Notes under the pieces: generated by a model | What the model was told of the DNA's origin: nothing | The model's input: the letters and a program-made list of their open reading frames with translations, nothing else | The model's database searches: none | Translations under genes and position numbers: made by a program | Source: an uncultured Elusimicrobia bacterium | GTDB lineage: Bacteria; Elusimicrobiota; Elusimicrobia; Elusimicrobiales; UBA9959 | DNA: 45,448 nt | Reading direction: 5' to 3' | Assembly (NCBI GenBank): GCA_903873295.1 | Contig: CAIQNV010000146.1 | Span: 1-45,448, forward strand | Part shown: piece by piece, positions 1-7,230 of the stretch | Position numbering within the stretch: the stretch's first letter is position 1 | How the letters are laid out: the number at the start of each line of letters is the position of its first letter

Positions 1-88
1 CCCGAAGCGGGGCCCCCCTCCCCAAAGCGGCTCCAGAGCAACCCCATGCCCGGCCCCGGCCACCCTACTGGTCCAAATAACAGTTTCT

Positions 89-484
89 TTAAAGCAGGTC
101 TTTGATTGTTATGCCCTCTATTTCCGCCAGCAGGCGGGTTTCTATGGCGGCTATTTTGTGCCGCATTTTACAGGTGCCGTGGTTCTGGCAGAGTTTATTC
201 CGCAGGACGCAGTCGTTAAGTTTTATCTGGCCTTGTAGGGCCTTTACCAGATCGCCGAGTGTGATATTTTCGGGGTTCCGGGCCAGAGCGAAGCCGCCGC
301 CTTTGCCTTTTACGGCCTGCAGGATGCCGGCCTTGTGCAGTTTTTGCAGGATTTTACGAAGGAAGGGGCGCGCGACTCCCACTTCTTCCTGCATCTGGGC
401 CACGGAGATGGTCGGTTTATTTGCCTGGGCCATAAAAACCAGGGCCCGAGCAGCGTAATCCACATTCCGGTTCATAAGCTTCAT
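89..484 (-). CDS. Rrf2 family [Fe-S] transcriptional regulator
   Basis: A 131-residue winged-helix DNA-binding protein of the Rrf2 family (IscR, NsrR and RsrR relatives). The N-terminus MKLMNRNVDYAARAL is the typical family opening, followed by the helix-turn-helix and the wing around KGKGGGFALAR. Three cysteines, C92, C99 and C105 (C-x6-C-x5-C), lie close to the spacing of IscR and suggest a cluster ligand set, so it probably senses Fe-S status, NO or redox. The open frame extends ten codons upstream to 514, but those codons fall in the promoter and operator, so I start at 484; an in-frame ATG at 475 is an alternative. The target genes are unknown. nifU-nifS lies 11 kb away and shows no copy of this operator that I could find. 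Confidence 0.9.
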   Translation of the reverse strand: MKLMNRNVDYAARALVFMAQANKPTISVAQMQEEVGVARPFLRKILQKLHKAGILQAVKGKGGGFALARNPENITLGDLVKALQGQIKLNDCVLRNKLCQNHGTCKMRHKIAAIETRLLAEIEGITIKDLL

Positions 485-493
485 AGCGTTTAT

Positions 494-522
494 ATGATAC
501 CAGATAGGTATCATTTTGTCAA
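494..522 (-). promoter_or_regulatory. Rrf2 gene promoter with overlapping palindromic operator
   Basis: On the minus strand a consensus -35 TTGACA (517-522) is followed by a 17-nt spacer and a -10 TATCAT (494-499). A perfect inverted repeat, arms ATGATACC (494-501) and GGTATCAT (507-514) around a 5-nt centre, covers the spacer and the -10. A bound dimer would block RNA polymerase, which is the usual autorepression design of Rrf2 regulators. The predicted transcription start near 487 lies only about 3 nt before the chosen ATG at 484. Confidence 0.75.
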
Positions 523-592
523 GGGCCTATATTCGGGGCCTTTTTTCGTTTTTGCGGCTTTCTTTTGTAGAATAAGGACATCAGGAGACTTT

Positions 593-1753
593 ATGAAATT
601 TTTACTTTACCTTTCTTTCCTCTTACTGCCCGGCTTCTGCCAGGCCGATATTTTTATCCTGCAGGATGGCACCAGGCTCGAGGGCGAGCTGACCGGCGAG
701 ATGGACGGCATGCTGCTGGTCAAAACTAAATACGGCTCGCTCACCATAAGCAAAGCGGAGGTCCGGGAGCGGCAGGCCGCACCCGCGCCGGCGGCGCCCG
801 CGGCTGTCCCCCCCGCCGCCCCTGTGGAGCTCTCCAGCGCCGCGCCGGAAGCCGTCACGGCCTCTACGGCGGCGCCGGTAATAGCGCTCTCGACCGCGCA
901 GCCGGAGGGGCTCGGTATTTCCACGGCCGCCCCGGCGGTGGAAATTTCCACCGCGCTGCCCGAAGCGGTCGTAGGCGCGGCGCCGAAATTAACTTTCAAT
1001 ACGGTCCTGCCGGACACAGCGACGATCCAGCTGGTCTATCTGGAGAACGGCGCGGCGGTAGCCACTGAGACCTATGACGCCGCCGGCGCGCTGCTTCGGT
1101 CCGAAGGAACAATGAGCGACGGGACCTACACCGAGTATTATCCGGACGGCGGCCGTAAAACGGCGAGAACCATGCTGAGCGGCAAGGCCAACGGCACGGT
1201 GAAGGCTTTTTTCCCCGGCGGCGCGCTGCAGATAGAGGCCTCCTACCTGGCGGGCGGCAAGGAAGGCCCGTTCAAATACTACACAGAGGACGGCAAGCTG
1301 CTGATGGAAGCCTCCTATAAGAACGATCTGCTCAACGGCTGGCGGAAGGAATACGGCGCCGACGGGACCGTGAGCGCCGAGACCTTCTATGTCGACGGCC
1401 GCCCGGCAGCGCCTCTCAAAACGCAGGCCGCGGCGGTAGCGGCCAAAGAGCCCGCAGCGGAACCCGGGCCTGTGGTCACCGTCAAGTCAACGAGCCTGGC
1501 GCGCGGCGAGCTTTTTTCCTTCCGGCTTAACGGGAAATATGTAGGCAAAGCCCGCCTGGACAGGGACTATAATGTCATAAGCCGGGAAGGTAAAGTGCCG
1601 GACGGCGCCGTGAAGGTCTACACGGAGGGCGGCAGCCTGGAGAAAGAGCTGGTTTTTGAGAAGAACGCCCTCAAAGTGCTGCGCGTCTATGAGCCCGGCG
1701 GCCCGCTGAAAGCCGAATATACCTACGCGGCGGATAAAGCGGTGAAGAGGTAG
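593..1753 (+). CDS. Secreted protein with YwqK/MORN-like repeats
   Basis: A 386-residue exported protein. The ATG at 593 is preceded by AGGAGA and opens a clear signal peptide (MKFLLYLSFLLLPGFCQA, then DIF). An early segment, FILQDGTRLEGELTGEMDG, is followed by an Ala/Pro-rich linker with imperfect repeats containing STAAP. Residues about 175-268 hold YwqK/MORN-variant repeats (for example EYYPDGGRK, KYYTEDGKL, KEYGADGTV). Such repeats form small beta-hairpin ladders; in YwqK-type proteins the role is often unknown and the label antitoxin is inherited from one family. It is divergent from the Rrf2 gene and ends in a terminator at 1778-1813. The frame is open further upstream, but that part overlaps the Rrf2 gene and lacks a signal peptide. 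Function unknown. Confidence 0.85.
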   Translation: MKFLLYLSFLLLPGFCQADIFILQDGTRLEGELTGEMDGMLLVKTKYGSLTISKAEVRERQAAPAPAAPAAVPPAAPVELSSAAPEAVTASTAAPVIALSTAQPEGLGISTAAPAVEISTALPEAVVGAAPKLTFNTVLPDTATIQLVYLENGAAVATETYDAAGALLRSEGTMSDGTYTEYYPDGGRKTARTMLSGKANGTVKAFFPGGALQIEASYLAGGKEGPFKYYTEDGKLLMEASYKNDLLNGWRKEYGADGTVSAETFYVDGRPAAPLKTQAAAVAAKEPAAEPGPVVTVKSTSLARGELFSFRLNGKYVGKARLDRDYNVISREGKVPDGAVKVYTEGGSLEKELVFEKNALKVLRVYEPGGPLKAEYTYAADKAVKR

Positions 1754-1777
1754 CGGCGCGGCGAGCTCCGGTTACGC

Positions 1778-1813
1778 AAAAAGGCCGTCCCCTTTCAGGA
1801 GGACGGCCTTTTT
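1778..1813. terminator. Bidirectional intrinsic terminator
   Basis: A perfect 13-bp stem, AAAAAGGCCGTCC (1778-1790) pairing with GGACGGCCTTTTT (1801-1813), around a 10-nt loop. The A-run and T-run at the base let it work on both strands, for the YwqK-repeat gene on the plus strand and the tRNA on the minus strand. Confidence 0.9.
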
Positions 1814-1819
1814 AAATAC

Positions 1820-1893
1820 TGGGCCCGGTAGGACTTGAACCTACGACCCAGCGATTATGAGTCGCTTGCTCTAACCAACTGAGCTACGGGCCC
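1820..1893 (-). tRNA. tRNA with CAU anticodon, probably tRNA-Ile2
   Basis: The minus strand folds as a 74-nt tRNA: acceptor GGGCCCG pairs with CGGGCCC and the discriminator is A. The D-arm is GCTCAGTTGGTTAGAGC, the anticodon stem AGCGA/TCGCT with loop CTCATAA, and the T-arm GTAGGTTCAAGTCCTAC. The anticodon is CAU. The anticodon arm and the bases after it match the tRNA-Ile2 that TilS modifies to lysidine better than elongator tRNA-Met, from memory of E. coli and B. subtilis sequences. CCA is not encoded, so it must be added enzymatically. Confidence 0.9.
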
Positions 1894-1981
1894 GAAAATC
1901 ATGTTACTGCGGCTGAATAATCATTCTAGCACTTAAACCGCCCGCATACAAACATAAACGCGGAGCCCTCCCGCCCGCTCT

Positions 1982-2827
1982 TCAGCCCATCTGGCTGTAG
2001 ACCTTCGGCAGCGAGGCGTTCTCCGGCACGACGCGGTTGTACATTCTGACCAGAGTGATCACCGGCTTCATCCCGTACTTTTCTGTCAGCGCGCAGGCGC
2101 TTTTGTTCGGCATGGGAATGTTGAGATAGACCGGAGCGCCGGGCTCCACGCCGCCGACCAGCGCCATAAGGAGGTCATCGGCGAGCCCGGGGCTGTCGGC
2201 GTAGAGCGGCTCCAGGCGGTAGCCGTGGCACGCTTTGCGGATGACCCCGTAGGCGGCGAGCTCGCCGTTCACCAGAAGCCCCAGCGCCGCGCCCGTGGGC
2301 TTCTGCTTCAGCCATTCCCCCATTAATTTGGAGCGGTCGGCGGGGAAGAATCTGCCGTCGTAGGCGTTGAATTTATCGAAAGGATATTCGGTGAGGTCGA
2401 CCGTCTCTATCTTCTTCCCCGCGGGGCGCGCGAGCATTTCATAGCGCACTATTTTGTAGGCGGGGAGGAACCCGAAGAACCGATAGTTTTTCACCTTGTG
2501 CTCTACCGCGTCGATGCCGATAGTTCTGTTGCCGGCGTGCTGCGCCGCTCTTTTGGCAAGCTCGACGCCTATCCGGCCCCCGCGGTATTCCGGGTTCACG
2601 ATGAAAACTCCGCCCATGCACAGGTCGGCGCTGAAATTTATCCCGAAAAGGCAGCCGGCCGGCTCGCCGTCGGCCTCCGCGATAAAATAGCCGCTCGAGT
2701 CTTCGGCCAGGAAGCACTTCGCGTCGAGCAGGCCGGGGTTCCAGCCCTCGCGCGCCGCCCAGCTTACGACAAAATCCATCTCGGCGGGAGTAATGTTGCG
2801 GATCACCAATTTGTCCGGTTTTTTCAT
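1982..2827 (-). CDS. GNAT family N-acetyltransferase, two-domain YitH/HolE type
   Basis: A 281-residue GNAT acetyltransferase. The acetyl-CoA binding segment is visible at about 65-90 (GGVFIVNPEYRGGRIGVELA), and the following helix-strand-loop ends in YRFFGFLPAY. The C-terminal half (about 140-265) resembles the extra domain of YitH/HolE-like proteins and ends with a beta-rich IPMPNKSACALTEKYGM segment. The ATG at 2827 has AGGAG four bases upstream and sits 10 bp after the barrel gene stop, so it is probably the last gene of the same operon. The substrate cannot be told. Its link to the transporter genes may only be co-transcription. Confidence 0.88.
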   Translation of the reverse strand: MKKPDKLVIRNITPAEMDFVVSWAAREGWNPGLLDAKCFLAEDSSGYFIAEADGEPAGCLFGINFSADLCMGGVFIVNPEYRGGRIGVELAKRAAQHAGNRTIGIDAVEHKVKNYRFFGFLPAYKIVRYEMLARPAGKKIETVDLTEYPFDKFNAYDGRFFPADRSKLMGEWLKQKPTGAALGLLVNGELAAYGVIRKACHGYRLEPLYADSPGLADDLLMALVGGVEPGAPVYLNIPMPNKSACALTEKYGMKPVITLVRMYNRVVPENASLPKVYSQMG

Positions 2828-2836
2828 AAGCTCCTG

Positions 2837-4294
2837 TTAGAATAAGTAAGCCAGCCCGGTTTTCGCCGCGTTCCACTTGTTCACACTGCCGTATTCGCTG
2901 CGCTCCGTGCCGCTGTAAAAATAAAGCGTCAGGTTCCAGACCAGCTGGTCGCTCAGGTTATACTTCGCGGAGGACTGCAGAAAAAAACTGGAGTCGTCGG
3001 TGTTAAGCTGCAAAAGATTCGTCAGGTCGAGCTTCTTTAGAAAAGCCTCCTGCCACTGGTTGCGGATAAAAAGCTGCCGGCGCGTAACCGGCTCCATGCT
3101 GCGCTGGGCGTAGTCGCGGATCGACCAGAGCGCCGTGTTGACCTGCGCGTAGACCGGGGCGAGCTCGGGGAAGTTCAGCAGCTTCTGCACCTGCCCGGCC
3201 AGAAACCAGTTTTTCCAGTCCCCGTCGGCCATCCCGGCCTCGTTATAGTGGAACTCCACAAAAGTGCTGCGCTTATTTTCGCTCTCTGTGAAGGAAAAAC
3301 CGGCCGCGGCCTGGCTGCGGAACCGCCGCCGCGAATCCCCCGGCACGGCATAGTCGTATTTCAAGGCGTCCACGCCGTATAATTTCGCGTCGTAAACGAG
3401 CGCGTCAGCGGTGAGGCTGTGCCGCCTGCCGCCGCTCCACTCGCCGTAAACCACGAACCTGTCCCCGAGGGACCGAGAAATATCCGCTCCGAAGGAGGTG
3501 CCGGGCCTCTCGCTGTAATACAGCAGGTCGGAGCTGATCCCCTTATAGGAAGAGCTTATTTTGGCGAGGTAGCGCGGATAAGCGTTGGTGCGCTGGAGGG
3601 AGAGCGCGAAGCTCGTTTTGTCGGTGATGAACCGGCCGAGCTTGTCCGAGATCTCCGGGGCGGCGGCCAGGGTCAGCGAGCCGAAAGGAAGAAGGCTCTG
3701 CGCCCTGGCCATCACGGTGCCGAGGCGGTTTTCCCGCAGCACCAGGGGATCCTCCGAGGTCCTGAGGCTCACCGAGTTCTTCCTGAAGTAATCGACGGGG
3801 TTGAACCCGATGGCGACGCCGCTTTTCAGGTTAATCCGGCCCGCGTCCAGATAATTTTCGCGGCCGGCGTTCCAGCTCAGATAAGCCTCGTTCAGATCGT
3901 TCTGCACCTTACCCGAGGGGAACTCGGAGTTGGCGTCCGACAGATGGTTGACCCGGTCGGCGAGCGTCAGGCTCAGGGACGGGGCCAGTTTAATATCAGC
4001 CCGGCCGTAAAAGGTGAACCTGTTCGACCAGCCGGGAAGATATTCGGCCGGCAGGGGAAGCACCGTGCCGCGCCGCAGGGCATTCGCCTGGGCTTCATCT
4101 TCGAAAAAGAATCTGAAGGAATTACCGCTCTTTCCGGCGCGGGGAGGCGGCGCCGGCTGCGCGGAGGAAACGGAATCGGGGATCAGGTCCAGGTCCTCGT
4201 CCTGCCCGGCGGCGCCGCTCTGCGGACACAGCCCCAGCGCCGCCGCCAGGATCAATCCCCTTTGAACCGGGGCAGATATTCTTTTTGGAACCAT
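2837..4294 (-). CDS. Outer-membrane beta-barrel protein of the ABC/LolA-like operon
   Basis: A 485-residue exported protein with an N-terminal signal (VQRGLILAAALGLCPQSGAAG) and alternating short amphipathic strands to the end, closing on GLAYLF with a terminal aromatic residue as in Omp85-inserted barrels. Segments such as DAGRINLKSGVAIGFNPVDY resemble porin or alginate-export-like barrels. It lies directly after the LolA-like gene, overlapping it by 43 nt if the ATG at 4294 is used. A TTG at about 4255 overlapping the upstream stop is an alternative start but would lose the basic signal-peptide head. From context it is the outer-membrane partner of the FtsX-type transporter. The substrate is unknown. 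Confidence 0.75.
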   Translation of the reverse strand: MVPKRISAPVQRGLILAAALGLCPQSGAAGQDEDLDLIPDSVSSAQPAPPPRAGKSGNSFRFFFEDEAQANALRRGTVLPLPAEYLPGWSNRFTFYGRADIKLAPSLSLTLADRVNHLSDANSEFPSGKVQNDLNEAYLSWNAGRENYLDAGRINLKSGVAIGFNPVDYFRKNSVSLRTSEDPLVLRENRLGTVMARAQSLLPFGSLTLAAAPEISDKLGRFITDKTSFALSLQRTNAYPRYLAKISSSYKGISSDLLYYSERPGTSFGADISRSLGDRFVVYGEWSGGRRHSLTADALVYDAKLYGVDALKYDYAVPGDSRRRFRSQAAAGFSFTESENKRSTFVEFHYNEAGMADGDWKNWFLAGQVQKLLNFPELAPVYAQVNTALWSIRDYAQRSMEPVTRRQLFIRNQWQEAFLKKLDLTNLLQLNTDDSSFFLQSSAKYNLSDQLVWNLTLYFYSGTERSEYGSVNKWNAAKTGLAYLF

Positions 4295-5025
4295 TCTTCG
4301 GGTATTTTCCTTTCGGTGTAATCGGTGAAAAGCATCTTGGTCACGAGCTTCGGGTCGACGCCGTCGATGATCACGGCCTCGGTGGGGCGCTCCCGGCCCA
4401 GTTCGGCCTTATAGCCGCCGAAATACACTATCTTCAGCAGGCGGCCGCTGTCCGAATAGAATTTCCCTTTTACCGGGCGGGAATCGGCTTTCTCCACCCA
4501 GTATTCCGCGCGGTAATAGTTAGATTCCCCGCGGGAGGTCAGCTCCAGCTTATAGCACGCCGCCTTTTTTTTGGAGGAATCGGTAATCGTCTCCTCGCCG
4601 GCGATAGCGGCCTTGTAATCCTTGCGCATGTTCACGGTCATCACGTCGCCGTTCGAGGCCTGCCCCATCAGCCGCTGCTGGGGCGAGATGCGCACGCTCG
4701 CCTTGGAGACGGGATCGTAGAACCAGAGCTCGTTCCCGTTCTTCAGCATCACTTTACCCTCGTCCTTCGGCGGGCTCAGGAAAAGCGCCAGCGTGCGGTA
4801 TTGCCCGGTCGCGGTATTCTCTTTGGAATAAACGTTCAGCGACATCGCGTTCTCTTTTTTCCCGCCGCGGTATTCCGCGATGGACACGATTATGCTGAAG
4901 GGCTTGTCCGGGTTGCGCACGGCGTCGGCCTCGGCGATGATGACATCGGCCGTTTTGGCCTCCTCCGCCGGACAGGCCGGCAGCGCGAGGAGGGTCAGAA
5001 CCGCGGCTGAAAGAAGTAATTTCAT
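4252..5025 (-). CDS. LolA-like outer membrane lipoprotein-sorting protein (TP0789 type)
   Basis: A 257-residue periplasmic protein with signal peptide MKLLLSAAVLTLLALPACPA. The LolA/LppX-like half-barrel is recognisable from ALFLSPPKDEGKVMLKNGNE, then ELWFYDPVSKASVRISPQQRL, a YKLELTS strand, YYRAEYWVEK and KIVYFGGYKAELG. This is the pattern of the TP0789-type relatives of LolA usually found beside FtsX/LolD-like ABC genes. The likely role is to carry a lipid or lipoprotein across the periplasm between the ABC transporter and the outer-membrane barrel. The ATG at 5025 has GGAG upstream; the FtsX gene ends 13 bp before. Confidence 0.87.
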   Translation of the reverse strand: MKLLLSAAVLTLLALPACPAEEAKTADVIIAEADAVRNPDKPFSIIVSIAEYRGGKKENAMSLNVYSKENTATGQYRTLALFLSPPKDEGKVMLKNGNELWFYDPVSKASVRISPQQRLMGQASNGDVMTVNMRKDYKAAIAGEETITDSSKKKAACYKLELTSRGESNYYRAEYWVEKADSRPVKGKFYSDSGRLLKIVYFGGYKAELGRERPTEAVIIDGVDPKLVTKMLFTDYTERKIPEEWFQKEYLPRFKGD

Positions 5026-5038
5026 ATAAGGCTCCAGC

Positions 5039-6430
5039 TCAGTTATGTCTCAGCGCGTCCACGATGGCCATGCGCGCGGCGTTGCGGGCCGGGATCACCG
5101 ACGACAGCGTCGCCACCGCGATGAGCCCCAGCCAGCAGGCCGGCAGGAAGAACGGCTGCAGGAACATGTGGATGGAGAGAAGGATGGGATTGGCATAATC
5201 CGGCGGGGTCCAGGTGATCTCCAGCAGGTTGACCCCGAGGCTCACCGCCAGCGCGGCAACGACCCCCAGCGTCGAGCCCAGCGTGCCCAGCAGGAAACCC
5301 TCGCCCACGAACTGGCCGATGATGGCGGAGCGCCTCAGCCCAAGCGCGCGGGAAGTGCCGATCTCGCTGATGCGCTCCATCACGCTCATGGACATCGTGT
5401 TGATGGTGGTGAAAAGGACGATCACGCCCATGATGAGCGCCACGAACCCGAAGATGGTCAGGAACATCGAGATCGTCTGCCCGTACATCGGGCGGACCTC
5501 GCCGAAGGTCTTCACCTCGTAGTCGTTCCCCGGCAGCAGCTGCTCCAGGCGCTTCTTGACCAGCTCCGTGCTGTCGGTGCGGTTCAGCTGCACCATCAGC
5601 CCGGTCACCTTTTTCACGCCCCGGCCGCTGACGAGCTTCTGCGCCAGGTCGAGGTTCATTATTATCAGCCCCTCGTTGAAAGCTTTCGTCCCCATCTTCA
5701 TCGCCTTGCGCAGCTCTACGGAAACCACGTTCGGGGCGCCCCCGGAGGTGGCGGCGAGCAGATCGAGCCGCGCCGCGGCGCCAGCCCCGCCGGCAGCCTG
5801 CGCGGGGAAATCGTCCTTCGTCAGCGCGCTGAAATCCTCGGTGGGCGCGCCGCCCGGAGCCTCTTTCGCCGCCGGCGGCACGGCGCAATCCGTCAGCCCC
5901 ATCTCTCCGCAAAGGTTCAGCCGCTCGGCCATACCGTAGCCGAGGACCCCGCCCGAGAGGTCGTCGTCCTTAAGCCCGATGGAGACGTCGGTCTTCGTCA
6001 CTTTCAAATGGTACTGGTCCCAGACCATCAGCTTTTCGAACAGCGAGGGCACTATCCCCATGCCGAAAAAAGACTGCGAGGTGTCGGCGGTGAAATTGCC
6101 CGCTATCCCCTGAAAGGCCAGGAACGGCATGACCAGGCGCAAATGCGGCTTTACGGCGGGGTCGTCGTTGATGAGCTTTATGATCCTGCCGTAGTCTTCC
6201 ATTCCGTACGCCGCGGGATTAGCGGCGCCGTATCTGGAATAGCCTTTCTTGTAGATATGGATATGCCCGGAGGTCCGCACATAGCCGGTCTGCAGCGTGT
6301 AGATTATCGACGAGATATTCCCGCCGAACAACAGCACGGAGACGCTGCTGACCGCTATGGCGAGGATGGTCATGAGCGACCGCCGCTTATTGCGGCAGAT
6401 GTTCCGGTATGCGATACGGAGGGTCTTCAT
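5039..6430 (-). CDS. ABC transporter permease, FtsX/MacB family
   Basis: A 463-residue inner-membrane permease with the type VII ABC layout. One membrane segment lies near residues 18-45 (MTILAIAVSSVSVLLFGG), followed by a large periplasmic MacB-PCD-like domain, then three C-terminal membrane segments (near FLTIFGFVALIMGVIVLFTT, GTLGSTLGVVAALAVSL and FFLPACWLGLIAVATL). The coupling region SVMERISEIGTSRALGLRR before the second membrane segment is the typical FtsX signature that contacts the ATPase. The start ATG overlaps the ATPase stop, so the two are translationally coupled. With the LolA-like and barrel genes it should extract or export an envelope lipid or lipoprotein, by analogy with LolCDE. 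Confidence 0.92.
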   Translation of the reverse strand: MKTLRIAYRNICRNKRRSLMTILAIAVSSVSVLLFGGNISSIIYTLQTGYVRTSGHIHIYKKGYSRYGAANPAAYGMEDYGRIIKLINDDPAVKPHLRLVMPFLAFQGIAGNFTADTSQSFFGMGIVPSLFEKLMVWDQYHLKVTKTDVSIGLKDDDLSGGVLGYGMAERLNLCGEMGLTDCAVPPAAKEAPGGAPTEDFSALTKDDFPAQAAGGAGAAARLDLLAATSGGAPNVVSVELRKAMKMGTKAFNEGLIIMNLDLAQKLVSGRGVKKVTGLMVQLNRTDSTELVKKRLEQLLPGNDYEVKTFGEVRPMYGQTISMFLTIFGFVALIMGVIVLFTTINTMSMSVMERISEIGTSRALGLRRSAIIGQFVGEGFLLGTLGSTLGVVAALAVSLGVNLLEITWTPPDYANPILLSIHMFLQPFFLPACWLGLIAVATLSSVIPARNAARMAIVDALRHN

Positions 6431-7107
6431 AGTATCACCCCGTCCATTATCATGAACAGGTCCTCGGCGTTGGTGATGAGGTTCTTGTCGTGGGAGGAGA
6501 AGATGAAGGTAGTCTTTTCCCGCGCCTGGATGGTCTGCATCAGCTCTATGATCTCGTTGCCGGTCCTGTGGTCCAGGTTCGCCGTGGGCTCGTCCGCCAG
6601 CACCATCTCCGGGTTCTTGACGAGCGCGCGGGCGATCGCCACCCGCTGCCGCTGGCCGCCGCTGAGCTCGTTGGGGAATTTATCCCGCTGGTCGGCGAGC
6701 CCCACTTTTTCGAGCGTGGCGAGCACGCGCTCCCGGCGCTCGCCGGGCGGGGTCTTATTTATCAGAAGCGGGTACTCGACGTTCTCGTAGGCGGAGAACA
6801 CCGGCATCAGGTTGAAGGTCTGGAAGACGAAACCGATATGCCTGGCGCGGAAATCAGACATCTCATCGTCGGAGAGGGAGGCCACGTTCTTGCCGCACAC
6901 CTCGATGGACCCGCTGGTGGGCGTATCGATGCAGCCGAGGAGGTTTAAAAGGGTGGATTTGCCGCTTCCCGACTGGCCGATGATGACGTTGAATTTATTG
7001 CGGGGGATATCGACGGTGATGCCCTTTAAAGCCTGGATCTCGACCTTGTCGAGCATGTGGGTTTTGGTGACATCTTTGAGGCGCGCGACGAATTCTGTTT
7101 CAGCCAT
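6427..7107 (-). CDS. ABC transporter ATP-binding protein, LolD/MacB-like
   Basis: A 226-residue ATPase with all ABC motifs: Walker A GQSGSGKST (44-52), Q-loop Q96 in VFQTFNLMPV, signature LSGGQRQ (148-154), Walker B MVLADEPT (168-175) with the catalytic Glu, D-loop NLDHRTG and H-loop SSHD. Its length and the QTFNLMP segment place it in the LolD/MacB/FtsE group that powers mechanotransmission permeases. It is the first gene of a five-gene minus-strand operon (7107 to 1982). A GGTGA Shine-Dalgarno lies just before the ATG. A TTGACC/TATAGG pair upstream (around 7130-7160) could be a promoter, but its 15-nt spacer is poor. Confidence 0.95.
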   Translation of the reverse strand: MAETEFVARLKDVTKTHMLDKVEIQALKGITVDIPRNKFNVIIGQSGSGKSTLLNLLGCIDTPTSGSIEVCGKNVASLSDDEMSDFRARHIGFVFQTFNLMPVFSAYENVEYPLLINKTPPGERRERVLATLEKVGLADQRDKFPNELSGGQRQRVAIARALVKNPEMVLADEPTANLDHRTGNEIIELMQTIQAREKTTFIFSSHDKNLITNAEDLFMIMDGVIL

Positions 7108-7230
7108 ATTTTCACCAGGGTCAAGCCTGAAGTCCTATAAAGTCCCGCCAAAGCGGTCAATTCATTGTAGCGAATTTTTGACGGAGCCCGATATCCCCTA
7201 ACCTGCCGGTCTGCGGTTAAATATTAACAG

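Noticed and set aside
335-592. Upstream extension of the YwqK-repeat protein to 335.
   Set aside because: It overlaps the Rrf2 gene and its promoter; the ATG at 593 has a Shine-Dalgarno and a signal peptide.
5045-6790. Plus-strand 581-codon frame opposite the ABC permease and ATPase.
   Set aside because: Low-complexity His/Arg/Gly-rich translation without motif; both minus-strand genes are certain.
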